A DNA stretch of 64,000 bases from Amycolatopsis alba DSM 44262 (GCF_000384215.1 NZ_KB913032.1:1451021-1515020); one strand, 5' to 3'. Counted from the stretch's first letter, positions 38,792 through 47,018 are shown. The notes: generated by a model not told the origin, from the letters alone. Made by a program: numbers and translations.

Positions 38792-39377
38792 CGGCCGTGA
38801 TCCGCGTGGCGACACAGATTCCCGGACCCCAGTCCAGCAAGGACACGTGGAAGTCCGGCTCGCCGTGGATCTCCGCGCGGAACTTGTCGACGCGGTCCTT
38901 GCTCGGCCGCACCTGCGGATCCCAGGCCGCCGACCAGATGACGTCGTCGCAGACGAACAAGCCACCAGGGGCGATCCTGGACAGCGTCAGCGCCCGCTCC
39001 TCGTACTTGGGCACACTGGCGTCGACGAAGATCAGGTCGAAGAGCGGGCCGTCGTAGGCCCGCAGCCAGTCGACGGCGTTGGCCTGCACCACTTCCACCC
39101 TGGAATCGGAAGCCAGCATCTCCTTGCTGATCTGGGCCGCCTCCGGATGCACCTCCAGGGTGATCAGCCGCGCGGCGGGATCCATGCCGTCCAGCAGCCA
39201 TCCCGCGCCGACGCCGACGCCCGTGCCGATCTCCAGCAGCCTGCCGCCCGGTTTGCTCGCGGCCAGCGTCCGCAGCAGCTGGCCCGTGTCACGGGCGCTG
39301 GACATGTGGAAGTCCTCTTCCATGGCGCGTTTCTCGGCGACCGTGACCAGCCGCGGGACCTTCAACTCTTCGGGCAT
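38778..39377 (-). CDS. Class I SAM-dependent O-methyltransferase
   Basis: A 199-residue enzyme of the CCoAOMT/catechol O-methyltransferase-like family. SAM motif I is GRLLEIGTGVGVGAGWLLDG, the acidic loop is LITLEVHPEAAQISKEML, and the metal-binding region is DLIFVDASVPKYEERAL followed by GLFVCDDVIWSAA. Such enzymes methylate catechols or carboxylates. In this operon a Tyr hydroxyl or the C-terminal carboxylate of the peptide would be candidate acceptors (inference). GGAGGA precedes the ATG, which overlaps the peptidase 3' end by 16 bp. Confidence 0.87.
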   Translation of the reverse strand: MPEELKVPRLVTVAEKRAMEEDFHMSSARDTGQLLRTLAASKPGGRLLEIGTGVGVGAGWLLDGMDPAARLITLEVHPEAAQISKEMLASDSRVEVVQANAVDWLRAYDGPLFDLIFVDASVPKYEERALTLSRIAPGGLFVCDDVIWSAAWDPQVRPSKDRVDKFRAEIHGEPDFHVSLLDWGPGICVATRITADAGH

Positions 39378-40978
39378 GCTTCCTCCACGTCGTCCATCCA
39401 CTGCAGTAACGGCGGATAGGCCAAGCGAGCCCCGCGATCGGTGCGGATGGCATGGCCTTCGCCGTCGAGTTCCACGAAGGTGGCCTGCTGGTCCATCCGG
39501 TCGATATGCCGCAGCACGGCACTCATCGGAATCCGGTTGTCCAGTTCGCCGTGCGCGAGGAAATAGCGTTTGCGCAGCCGGGCGGCCCCCAGGGGCGCAC
39601 GGTCCCGGAACGCGAATCCGGCGAACTGGCGGACGCCGGGATGCGTCGTCCCGGCGAGGTCGTCGTGGTGCAGGAAGCCACCCAGCAGGGCCACGCCGAC
39701 GCACCGGTCCGACAGTTCTCCCGCGAGGCCCGCCACGTAACCGCCGTAGCTCATCCCCATCGTGACCACCGGACCGTCGCCGAGTTCCTCGATCACCGCG
39801 CACAGGTCCGCCACGTCGTCCGCCCCGTACCGGACCGGTCCCTTCGGCCGGAACTCGGGCTGGCGCAGACCGCTGGACCGCAGGTTGACCCGCACGACCC
39901 GCCAGCCGGCTTCGGCGAGCGCCGTCGCCAGCGACGTGAACTCGCCCCACACCGGGACATGCGGACCGCCGGGGACGAAGAACGCCGTCCCGCGGCGAGC
40001 GCCAGGCGGCTCGTGGACCAGGCACGGCAGCAGCTGATCCCCTCGCCGCACGATCACGTCGCGGACCTCGCCGCCCGGATCCGGCAGGGAGGTGTCGCCG
40101 AGCGCCCGGAGCGAACGCCGCAGCGTGGGGGCGCCGACGGCGGCGACACACGTGCCGTCCGGCGCGGCGGCCACGGACCGGACGGATCCGACCGCGCCGG
40201 GCGCCCACACCGGCTCCACGCTCCCGCTCGACCAGTCCCAGACGTACGGAACGACGCTCGGCCATTCCTCGGCGCAGACCACGACGCGGGTGCCGTCCAG
40301 CCACGCCGAGGTCGGCAGCAGGACCTTCCGCAGGGATCCCGAGCTCAGCACCCGGCCGGTTCCGCAGGCGAACACGACGGTCTGATAGCTGCTACCGCTG
40401 CGGATCACGGCCAGCACGGCCTCGCGGTCCGGTGACGGCGACAGATGCGACAGCGTGGCCCCGCGCGGCATCGGGATGTTCCAGCCGGGGCCGATGATCG
40501 CCGAAGTGCCGTCCGGCCGCGGGACGGCCTGCACGAGTTCACCGCCGGAGGTGAGGGCGGCGGCGTTGCCCGCGGCGCTGCGATGGGCAAGGAGACGTCC
40601 GTCCCAGTCGCTGATCCCGCCCTCCTCGACGCCCTCCTCGATCACGTCCCAGCGGCCGTCGCGCAGGGCGAGCTGCGCGCCGTCGTCGGCGTGATGCTCG
40701 TGCCGCAGCAGGCTCAGGTGCTCGCCGCCGTCCGACATGGGCCGCCGGATCCAGCCGGCAGGCGCGGGGAACTCCGTCCAGGCACGGGCCGCCGGATCGA
40801 ACTGCCCCAGCCTGCGATCGCCCCAGGCGTCGGTGGAGATCAGCCATCGATCGCGGTACCGGCAAACAGAATTCGGCAGATAGTCCACTTGGGACAGCCG
40901 GAAGGCGGCCGAGAGCCCCCGGACGACGTCGTCCGGGCGGTCCGGCAGATCAACGAGAAACCGGGGTGCCGTCGTCAT
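39362..40978 (-). CDS. S9 prolyl-oligopeptidase-family serine peptidase
   Basis: A 538-residue cytoplasmic peptidase. A beta-propeller-like N-terminal part (about 1-300) is followed by the hydrolase domain (about 305-538): TAFFVPGGPHVPVWGEFTSL, the nucleophile elbow GMSYGGYVAGL, Asp in HGELDNRIPM and His in DGEGHAIRTD. S9 enzymes cut short peptides, often after Pro or small residues. In the operon it is the obvious candidate for trimming the leader of the 23-residue precursor, which contains a single Pro four residues before the Cys. It starts 4 nt after the preceding gene. Confidence 0.87.
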   Translation of the reverse strand: MTTAPRFLVDLPDRPDDVVRGLSAAFRLSQVDYLPNSVCRYRDRWLISTDAWGDRRLGQFDPAARAWTEFPAPAGWIRRPMSDGGEHLSLLRHEHHADDGAQLALRDGRWDVIEEGVEEGGISDWDGRLLAHRSAAGNAAALTSGGELVQAVPRPDGTSAIIGPGWNIPMPRGATLSHLSPSPDREAVLAVIRSGSSYQTVVFACGTGRVLSSGSLRKVLLPTSAWLDGTRVVVCAEEWPSVVPYVWDWSSGSVEPVWAPGAVGSVRSVAAAPDGTCVAAVGAPTLRRSLRALGDTSLPDPGGEVRDVIVRRGDQLLPCLVHEPPGARRGTAFFVPGGPHVPVWGEFTSLATALAEAGWRVVRVNLRSSGLRQPEFRPKGPVRYGADDVADLCAVIEELGDGPVVTMGMSYGGYVAGLAGELSDRCVGVALLGGFLHHDDLAGTTHPGVRQFAGFAFRDRAPLGAARLRKRYFLAHGELDNRIPMSAVLRHIDRMDQQATFVELDGEGHAIRTDRGARLAYPPLLQWMDDVEEACPKS

Positions 40979-40982
40979 CTCG

Positions 40983-42224
40983 TCAGGCCACCGCGGCGGC
41001 GGCGGGGTCCAGCTCCGCGGCGACGGCGGACCAAGTCTCCGCTTCTTCCTTGCGTCCCAGCATCGCGAAGGCGACTCCGGCTCGCGCGGCGGCCAGCGCG
41101 CCGGGGAACGTCCCGAGCGTGCCGCCCGCCGTGAAACAGGCGAGGGCGCGTTCGTCCTGGCCGAGCATCCACAGCGTGTCGCCCGTGTAGAGCTGCGTGT
41201 AGGGGTCGCCGGGGTCGAGTTCGAGGAGCCTGTCGACCGCCGCGTGCGGCTCCATGTCGATGACCATGGCCCGGCCCTTGGAGTTGATGAAGGCCTTGAG
41301 ACTCGCTTCCAGGCTCAACCGCTCGTTCTGGGCGGCCGCCACCTTCTCGACCGGGGTGCGGGCTTCGGCGCTCAGGCCACGGGCGAGGTCGACGGCGACC
41401 TGCATCTTCCCGGCGATGTCCGTCATGTCGCGGCGGCGCACCGCGTACAAGGCGAGCGCCCGGTAGATCCTGCTGATGTACAAGCGGATCGCGAAGGTGT
41501 CGGCCTCCGTGTCGTCGATCAACGCCTGCACGTCGGCGGCCACGTCGGCGCATTCGCCGAGATCGCGGTCGCGGCGGCAGTAATGCGCGATCAGCCGTCC
41601 ATAGGCGCACAGCCGCACCCCCCGCGGGGTGCCGGTGTCCGCGGACAGGCTGTGGAACGGCTGGGCCGCTTTGTCCGCGTCGACCACGAGTCCGTAGAAC
41701 GAGCGGGCCACCTCGTAGGTCAGCACGGGATCTCCGCTTTCGGCGGCGCGCCCGCCGAGTGCCCTGGCGGAGAGGCTGAACAGGCCCAGCACGTTCAGCA
41801 GCTGCGCCAGCGAAGTGAGGGTCGTGACGGAAGCGTCCGAATCGGGCTGGAGCATGGCCCGCAGCTCCGCCAGGAACGGCAGCCCGCTCTCGTCCTTCGC
41901 GCTCAGCCGATGATCGATGCCGTCGTCCGGGAAGGCGGCGTGGCCAAGGACGTGGTGGCGGAAACCGGGCGGGTAGTAGGACCCTGGCACGACCAGGAGA
42001 GGTTCGCCGGACCGGGCGCGGATCAGGTCGAGCAGCAACGGGGCGAACTGCGTGGCGACGGCCGCTTCGTCGTTGCGGTCGCAGCGCAGGTACGCCGACC
42101 ACAACTCACGGCGCCGCCGCACCAACGCGCGGTTGTCGTCGGAAAGGGTGACCGTGGCCAGTGCCGTGTCCTCGGACCGGGGATAGTCGGACAGCGGTGG
42201 ACGTCGTTCGACGGTCGAAGTCAT
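40983..42224 (-). CDS. Uncharacterised helical-repeat protein of the RiPP-like operon
   Basis: A 413-residue protein with no domain I recognise. It is predicted all-helical. The C-terminal part (about 330-405) looks TPR-like: PYTQLYTGDTLWMLGQDERA, then LACFTAGGTLGTFPGALAAA and RAGVAFAMLGRKEEAETWSA. The N-terminal part has a His-rich loop (GFRHHVLGHAAFPDDGIDH). It lies directly between the YcaO and the peptidase genes (18 and 4 nt gaps). Possible roles are leader binding or scaffolding for the YcaO enzyme, since no canonical partner protein is encoded nearby. Confidence 0.72.
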   Translation of the reverse strand: MTSTVERRPPLSDYPRSEDTALATVTLSDDNRALVRRRRELWSAYLRCDRNDEAAVATQFAPLLLDLIRARSGEPLLVVPGSYYPPGFRHHVLGHAAFPDDGIDHRLSAKDESGLPFLAELRAMLQPDSDASVTTLTSLAQLLNVLGLFSLSARALGGRAAESGDPVLTYEVARSFYGLVVDADKAAQPFHSLSADTGTPRGVRLCAYGRLIAHYCRRDRDLGECADVAADVQALIDDTEADTFAIRLYISRIYRALALYAVRRRDMTDIAGKMQVAVDLARGLSAEARTPVEKVAAAQNERLSLEASLKAFINSKGRAMVIDMEPHAAVDRLLELDPGDPYTQLYTGDTLWMLGQDERALACFTAGGTLGTFPGALAAARAGVAFAMLGRKEEAETWSAVAAELDPAAAAVA

Positions 42225-42242
42225 CGTGGGGGTTCCCTTCTT

Positions 42243-43268
42243 CTATTCCAGATAGCCCGGAGCGACGATGTAGTCGCCGCCCGGCCGCGGCGTCAGGAAC
42301 TCCGCTGACGGGATGACCGCTTTGACGACGGCGATGGCGTTGAGCGACGGCACGTCGATCAGCAAGGGCGCGACACCGAAGCGCTCTTCGACGAAGGACG
42401 GCAGCTCGGCGGAGGTGATCGTGGGCGGATCCGCCACCGCACCCTCGCCGGAAGGCCGTTCGAGGGTGCGCAGGAAAGTCAGGAACGCTTCTTGATGAGC
42501 GGCCGAACGGGCGCCCCGCAGGAATTCGGGCTCGCTCCGGTTGGCCGGATTCCCCAGTGAGACCCGCACCATCACGGCCTCGTGCAACGCGTGCAGCAGC
42601 GCCGGATCCCGCTCGAATCCCGCACCGGCACCGAAAGTCGCCTGAGCCCGATCACGACGGCCGACCATCACGAGCGTGACCTCGATCGGCGCCATCTCAC
42701 GCACGACCCACGCGTGCACGGCCAGCTGCCGATCCGCGAGCGCCTTCGCCAGCCCTGGCGTCATCAGCTCTTCGAGCCGGTCCGAGACCGGCTCCAGGGT
42801 GACCGTCCCCGCCCAGACCCGCCTGATCGCCAGGCGTTCCAGGCATTCCAAGATCCCGCTGACGCCGGCGACAGCACGGTCCGGATGCGCGGCGGTACCG
42901 ACCGAACTCTGCCGCCACGGGAGTGTGCGCAGCTTCGAACTCACCCTGCGGAGCAAGGCGACGTCCGCCGGTACACCGGCGGCCTCGTCGTCCGTCGCCC
43001 GGCGGGCCGGAATCCAATCTTCTGTGTCATCGAGGATGTCGTGCGGAGTGAACAGTAAAAGACCACGTTCCAGCGCTTCATCCCGTGAAATCACCATGCG
43101 CGGACCATTGTCGATCAGGCTGGCCCGCTCGGTGGCCTCACCATGGGCTCGCACCATCGCGCGTTCCGGGAAATCGTCGCAAGCACCACCCGCGAAACGA
43201 CCCGACGGCGCATCCACATAATCCAGCCCAAGGAACAGCTGCTCATCGAGAATCGGCCTGGCGTCCAC
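42243..43268 (-). CDS. Standalone YcaO-family enzyme (RiPP backbone modification)
   Basis: A 341-residue YcaO protein. ATP-binding motifs are visible: GGACDDFPERAMVRAHGEATER (first ExxER), SSVGTAAHPDRAVAGVSGIL then ECLER (second ExxER) and GAGAGFERDPALLHALHEAV (third). YcaO enzymes activate peptide backbone amides with ATP to make azolines, thioamides or amidines. No E1-like/RRE or TfuA partner is encoded in the operon. The C-terminus lacks the PxPxP tail of TOMM D-proteins. GTG at 43268 has GGAG 9 nt upstream and fits the family start; the longer frame to 43466 reads through an unlikely Cys-rich stretch. Confidence 0.82.
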   Translation of the reverse strand: MDARPILDEQLFLGLDYVDAPSGRFAGGACDDFPERAMVRAHGEATERASLIDNGPRMVISRDEALERGLLLFTPHDILDDTEDWIPARRATDDEAAGVPADVALLRRVSSKLRTLPWRQSSVGTAAHPDRAVAGVSGILECLERLAIRRVWAGTVTLEPVSDRLEELMTPGLAKALADRQLAVHAWVVREMAPIEVTLVMVGRRDRAQATFGAGAGFERDPALLHALHEAVMVRVSLGNPANRSEPEFLRGARSAAHQEAFLTFLRTLERPSGEGAVADPPTITSAELPSFVEERFGVAPLLIDVPSLNAIAVVKAVIPSAEFLTPRPGGDYIVAPGYLE

Positions 43269-43290
43269 CGAAAGATGCTCCGTTCTGAAG

Positions 43291-43323
43291 GACGGGCAGG
43301 CCTCGCGAAAAGGCCTGCCCGTC
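43291..43323 (-). terminator. Hairpin between precursor and YcaO genes
   Basis: Arms 43291-43302 and 43312-43323 (GACGGGCAGGCC and complement) pair perfectly over 12 bp with a 9-nt loop. It lies 200 nt after the precursor stop and just upstream of the YcaO ribosome binding site. A partial terminator here would give many precursor transcripts and fewer enzyme transcripts. Confidence 0.72.
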
Positions 43324-43525
43324 CGCGTGCAGTTAGCTTGTACCCGACATCCGCCCAGGAAGAAGCGGCACGATTCGCCATGGATTGACCGCCCGCCGGC
43401 CGCGCACCACCGAAAGGCCCAATGCAACCTCGCGCAAGAACGTATCGAATTGACGCCAGCGATCACCTGGCTTGATCGACAGTCGCCCCCACTAGACCCG
43501 AAATGTCATCGGCAAGCTGTTTCCC

Positions 43526-43597
43526 CTAGTACGCGGTGCACAGAAGAACGGGGAAGTCCTGCGTGTCTTCGACGATGTCCAGCTCGAAGTCGACCAT
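43526..43597 (-). CDS. Putative 23-residue RiPP precursor peptide
   Basis: A 24-codon open frame too short for ordinary gene callers. It starts with ATG at 43597, has GGAGG 7 nt upstream (43605-43609 on the plus strand) and ends with TAG. The product begins MVDFELDIVEDTQDF and ends PVLLCTAY. The front is acidic, with the FELDI pattern common in RiPP leaders; the end offers Cys and Thr for azoline formation and a C-terminal Tyr. It is the first gene upstream of the YcaO operon on the same strand. The core is probably CTAY or VLLCTAY (inference). Such a short core would be exceptional among YcaO products. Confidence 0.72.
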   Translation of the reverse strand: MVDFELDIVEDTQDFPVLLCTAY

Positions 43598-44019
43598 TTC
43601 AATACCTCCGAATGGTGAATAACTATCGATTGGTGAATCAGATTTGTGAACTCGCGCCCCGGCCCCCTAATGGCCTAAGGACCCAACCGCGGCCACAACC
43701 CAGATGCTAGCCACAGTTCCATCGTCGCGCCAGTATGTTGAAGACTTTTGTCCGATATGCTTCCTTTTTGCGCGGTAGAGACCAAATTACCTAGTCCAAA
43801 GGGAGCACTGGGCAATATCATCGTATCTCGATTTCGCGATCATGCGCCCATAGGAATCCCGTCTTCGAGTCGCTATGGTGATCACCGTGACCATCGGGGA
43901 CACCTGCACCAATGATCAAGAATTCGTTTTCCGGGTCATACGGTTATCTTCTTTCCCATTGCCGGTACAGCTGCGAAATCTTTGCACTGGTTTCAGATCC
44001 GTCTAACAAGGGTGGGCCG
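43598..44019. promoter_or_regulatory. AT-richer divergent control region of the RiPP-like locus
   Basis: About 420 nt without a gene, clearly less GC-rich than its surroundings. It holds three direct repeats of TGGTGAAT type (43613-43620, 43631-43638, and TTGTGAAC at 43644-43651) just upstream of the precursor ribosome binding site. A perfect palindrome GGTGATCACC lies at 43877-43886. The precursor promoter (leftward) and the aminopeptidase promoter (rightward) must both lie here. No dedicated regulator gene is adjacent. Confidence 0.6.
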
Positions 44020-45237
44020 ATGGTGAGCACCGAAGAGCGGTTGAACCGCTACGCGAAGTTGGCCGTCGAGGTCGGAGTGTGCCTCCGCCGCGGCCAGGAC
44101 CTGCTTGTCGAAGCCGCGGTGGAACACGCGCCGCTCGCGCGCAGCGTGGCACGCGCGGCCTACGCCGCAGGCGCCCGGTACGTGGATGTCCTTTACCACG
44201 ACCGGCAGATCGTGCGCGCGCAAGTGGAACTCGGGGCGGACGAAGGCCTCGGCTGGGCGCCGCCCTGGCAGGTCGCGCGGCTCGAGGAGGCAATGCGCGG
44301 CCACATGTGCCGCCTCATCATCGTCGGCGACCCGAATCCGATGGCGGGCCTCGACGGCGCCCGTGTCGCGCGCGCGGACGCGGTCGAGGTACGCAAAGCC
44401 CATCTCCGCGGCCTGAACGAGCGCACGGTGTCCTGGTCGATCATCGCCTGCCCCACCGAAGGATGGGCCGAAACGGTGTTCGGCGAACCCGACGTCGACC
44501 GGCTGTGGGACGTGATCGAACGAGTGGTGCGGCTGGACGAGCCCGACCCGGTCGCGGCGTGGCGGGAACACATGGCACGGCTGGAAGCGCGCGCACGAGC
44601 GCTGACCGAGCGGCGTTTCGACGCCATCCGGTTCCGCGGTCCCGGCACCGATTTGACGGTGGGACTGCTGCAGGCCGCACGCTGGGGGGCCGCGGTCTTC
44701 GAGACCGTCTGGGGCCAGAAACATCTGCCCAATCTTCCGACCGAGGAGATCGGCACGGTACCGGACGCCCATCGCGCCGACGGTTTCGTCCGCGCCACCC
44801 GTCCGTTGCTCGTCTCCGGGGTCGAGGTGAAGGATCTGACCTTGCGCGTCGAGGGCGGGCAGGTGCGGAAGGCGAGCGCGGCCACCGGTGAAGAGGCGAT
44901 CCATCAGGTGCTGGCCAGGGACGAGGGAGCCTCCCGTTTCGGCGAAGTCGCCCTGGTGGACGCGACATCGCGGGTGGGGCAACTCGATCTCCTCTTCCGG
45001 ACCACGCTCCTCGACGAGAACGCGACCTGCCATCTGGCCCTCGGCAACGGTGCCCCGTTCGCGATCGAGGACGCGCCGGCGGACGACCCGGCGGCGCTGA
45101 AAGCCTTGGGCATCAACCAATCGAGCATCCACCTGGACTTCATGGTCGGCGGGCCGGAGGTGGAGGTGGACGGCATCGAGGCGGACGGCACCGCGGTTCC
45201 GCTGGTCCACGGGGACGAATGGCGGCTGGGCGACTGA
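44020..45237 (+). CDS. M29-family aminopeptidase
   Basis: A 405-residue metallo-aminopeptidase of the AmpS/AmpT (thermophilic M29) type: [20 protein letters not shown] at the start, then [20 protein letters not shown] (metal-binding Glu region), and [11 protein letters not shown] with [20 protein letters not shown] at the C-terminus (metal-binding His and Asp). These enzymes remove N-terminal residues from peptides. It is divergent from the precursor gene and could complete trimming of the modified peptide. ATG at 44020, preceded by AAGGGTGG; a longer frame from 43912 is unlikely. Confidence 0.87.
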   Translation: MVSTEERLNRYAKLAVEVGVCLRRGQDLLVEAAVEHAPLARSVARAAYAAGARYVDVLYHDRQIVRAQVELGADEGLGWAPPWQVARLEEAMRGHMCRLIIVGDPNPMAGLDGARVARADAVEVRKAHLRGLNERTVSWSIIACPTEGWAETVFGEPDVDRLWDVIERVVRLDEPDPVAAWREHMARLEARARALTERRFDAIRFRGPGTDLTVGLLQAARWGAAVFETVWGQKHLPNLPTEEIGTVPDAHRADGFVRATRPLLVSGVEVKDLTLRVEGGQVRKASAATGEEAIHQVLARDEGASRFGEVALVDATSRVGQLDLLFRTTLLDENATCHLALGNGAPFAIEDAPADDPAALKALGINQSSIHLDFMVGGPEVEVDGIEADGTAVPLVHGDEWRLGD

Positions 45238-45261
45238 GGGATCCCTTGCCGGGCAACGAGA

Positions 45262-45297
45262 TGCCGCCGCCGCACGAGCCGGAAGCCGGCGGCGGCA
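45262..45297 (+). terminator. Terminator after the aminopeptidase gene
   Basis: An 11-bp perfect stem TGCCGCCGCCG/CGGCGGCGGCA (45262-45272 with 45287-45297) around a 14-nt loop, 25 nt after the stop. Confidence 0.6.
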
Positions 45298-45324
45298 CCG
45301 CCGTTTCGCAGTAGTGTTCAGCCC

Positions 45325-46173
45325 ATGCCTCGGATCACGTTTCTCGGACTGGGCCGGATGGGCTCTCTCATGGCCGCCAGGCTGGTGGCTTCAGGTCATG
45401 ACGTCACCGTGTGGAACAGGACGCCGTCCCGTGCCGCGCCCCTGGTCGAAGCGGGCGCGCGAACCGCTGACACACCGGGGAAAGCGGCCGAAGGCGCCCA
45501 GGCCGTCATCTCCATGGTGACCGGCCCGGACGCGGTCGGGGAAGTGTTCTGGGGCGAGGGCGGCGCGGCAGCCGGACTCGCCGACGGTGCCGTCGTCATC
45601 GAGATGTCCACCATCGGGCCGGACGCGGTCGCGGCGCTGCGCGAACGACTTCCCGAACGGGTCCGGCTGGTCGACGCGCCGGTGAAAGGCAGCCTCCCCG
45701 CCGCGGAATCCGGAGAACTCGGCATTCTCGCGGGAGGTTCCGCCGAGGATGTCGCCGCGGCTTCCGAAATCCTTGCCGTACTGGGGAAAGTGCGTCATGT
45801 GGGACCGCTCGGCGCGGGCGCTTCGGTCAAGCTCCTCCTGAACCTGGTGCTCGGCGCGTCCTACGTGATGGTCGGCGAGACCCTGGCTCTCGCCGACCGG
45901 CTCGGCGTCGACACCGGGCTGGCCCTGGATCTGCTCGAAGGCACGGTGATCAGCCCGATGGTCCCGCACGCGCGAGCCAAACTCGCCGATCCGGGGACCA
46001 CCCTGTTCTCCTTGGGGCTCGCGGAAAAAGACCTGCGCCTGGTGCTGGAAGCAGGCGGCGTGCCGGACGGTGTCGCCGCCGGGGCGCGAAATCGGCTCGG
46101 CTCGGCCGTGCGGGACGGGCTGGCGGACGACAACATCAGCGCGATCCTCGAGCATCTGCGGCGAACCGAATGA
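45325..46173 (+). CDS. NAD(P)-dependent beta-hydroxyacid dehydrogenase-like protein
   Basis: A 282-residue protein of the 3-hydroxyisobutyrate/6-phosphogluconate dehydrogenase family. The Rossmann motif is ITFLGLGRMGSLMAARLVAS at the N-terminus, the substrate-loop equivalent is VDAPVKGSLPAAESGELGIL, and the catalytic Lys region is GAGASVKLLLNLVLGASYVM. It could oxidise a hydroxy acid or reduce an imine, since imine reductases share this fold. Its stop overlaps the next gene (ATGA), so the two are coupled. Confidence 0.87.
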   Translation: MPRITFLGLGRMGSLMAARLVASGHDVTVWNRTPSRAAPLVEAGARTADTPGKAAEGAQAVISMVTGPDAVGEVFWGEGGAAAGLADGAVVIEMSTIGPDAVAALRERLPERVRLVDAPVKGSLPAAESGELGILAGGSAEDVAAASEILAVLGKVRHVGPLGAGASVKLLLNLVLGASYVMVGETLALADRLGVDTGLALDLLEGTVISPMVPHARAKLADPGTTLFSLGLAEKDLRLVLEAGGVPDGVAAGARNRLGSAVRDGLADDNISAILEHLRRTE

Positions 46174-47018
46174 CGCTACCCCGGCAGTTACTGCGTTTTA
46201 ATCATTGCTACGGCGTCCTGGATGCGATTACCGCCGAAGCCATCGACAATTCCGAGTATCTTCGTGAATTCGCCCGTCTTCAGGTGCGCACCACGACGGA
46301 CGAAAGCCGTTCCTGGACCGGTCGCTATCTGATGGGCCGGACGACCTATCTGGAACTGTTCCGGGTCGGCGAAGTGCCCGGCCCGGAATCCGCGCCGGGT
46401 TCGGCGGGAATGGGCCTTTCGGTGGAGCACGCGGGCGAACTGCGCGCGGTCGCCTGCCGCATGCCCTCGTTCGGGGTCGCGACGCCGGTCGAGCACCGGC
46501 AGACCCGCGATTTCGGCGACGGTCTGCCGATTCCGTGGTTTCAAGCCGTCTTCACCACGCGGAATCACGACGCGTTCCAGCCATGGGCCATGGAATACGA
46601 AGAGTCGTACTTCGCCGACCCCCGCAGCAAGACCGAACCCGCGGCCCGCCCTGGCGATGTCGGCCGCGAGCGCTACCTCGTCGACTACTACCGCCCCTGC
46701 CTGCTGCGGGACGTCGCCGGGGTCCGGGTCGCCGTCACCGCGCACGACCTCGCGAACACCGTGCCGCTGCTCCGGGCGGGCGGGTACACCGTGAGCGAGC
46801 GGCCGGACGGGGTGGTCGCGACGGGTGACGACACCGTGCTGAGGTTCGACGCGGTGCCGCGCGCGGCGACCGGGTTGCGTCAGGTGGACCTGGCACTGAC
46901 CGGACCCGCGCCGGGCACACACCGCGAAAAGATCGGCGACTCCACCCTGACCGTCGGTCCCGGACCGTCCGCGGTGTGGACCTTCCGGTCCGGCGGCGAC
47001 CCGGATGCGCGCCAGTAG
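46170..47018 (+). CDS. DUF5829-family protein
   Basis: A 282-residue protein matching the DUF5829 pattern: LLRFNHCYGVLDAITAEAID, then YLREFARLQVRTTTDESRSW and TGRYLMGRTTYLELFRVGE. The fold is probably VOC-like and the function is unknown. It is coupled by a 4-bp overlap to the dehydrogenase. Its 3' end overlaps a fossil reading frame on the other strand. Confidence 0.78.
   Translation: MTLPRQLLRFNHCYGVLDAITAEAIDNSEYLREFARLQVRTTTDESRSWTGRYLMGRTTYLELFRVGEVPGPESAPGSAGMGLSVEHAGELRAVACRMPSFGVATPVEHRQTRDFGDGLPIPWFQAVFTTRNHDAFQPWAMEYEESYFADPRSKTEPAARPGDVGRERYLVDYYRPCLLRDVAGVRVAVTAHDLANTVPLLRAGGYTVSERPDGVVATGDDTVLRFDAVPRAATGLRQVDLALTGPAPGTHREKIGDSTLTVGPGPSAVWTFRSGGDPDARQ

Noticed and set aside
43115..43381. 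88-codon minus-strand frame between precursor and ycaO, considered as a second precursor
   Set aside because: It reads through the hairpin and deep into ycaO in another frame, with no ribosome binding site.
43269..43466. N-terminal extension of the YcaO protein to 43466
   Set aside because: The extra 66 residues are Cys/Arg-rich and span the hairpin. The GTG at 43268 has a spaced GGAG.
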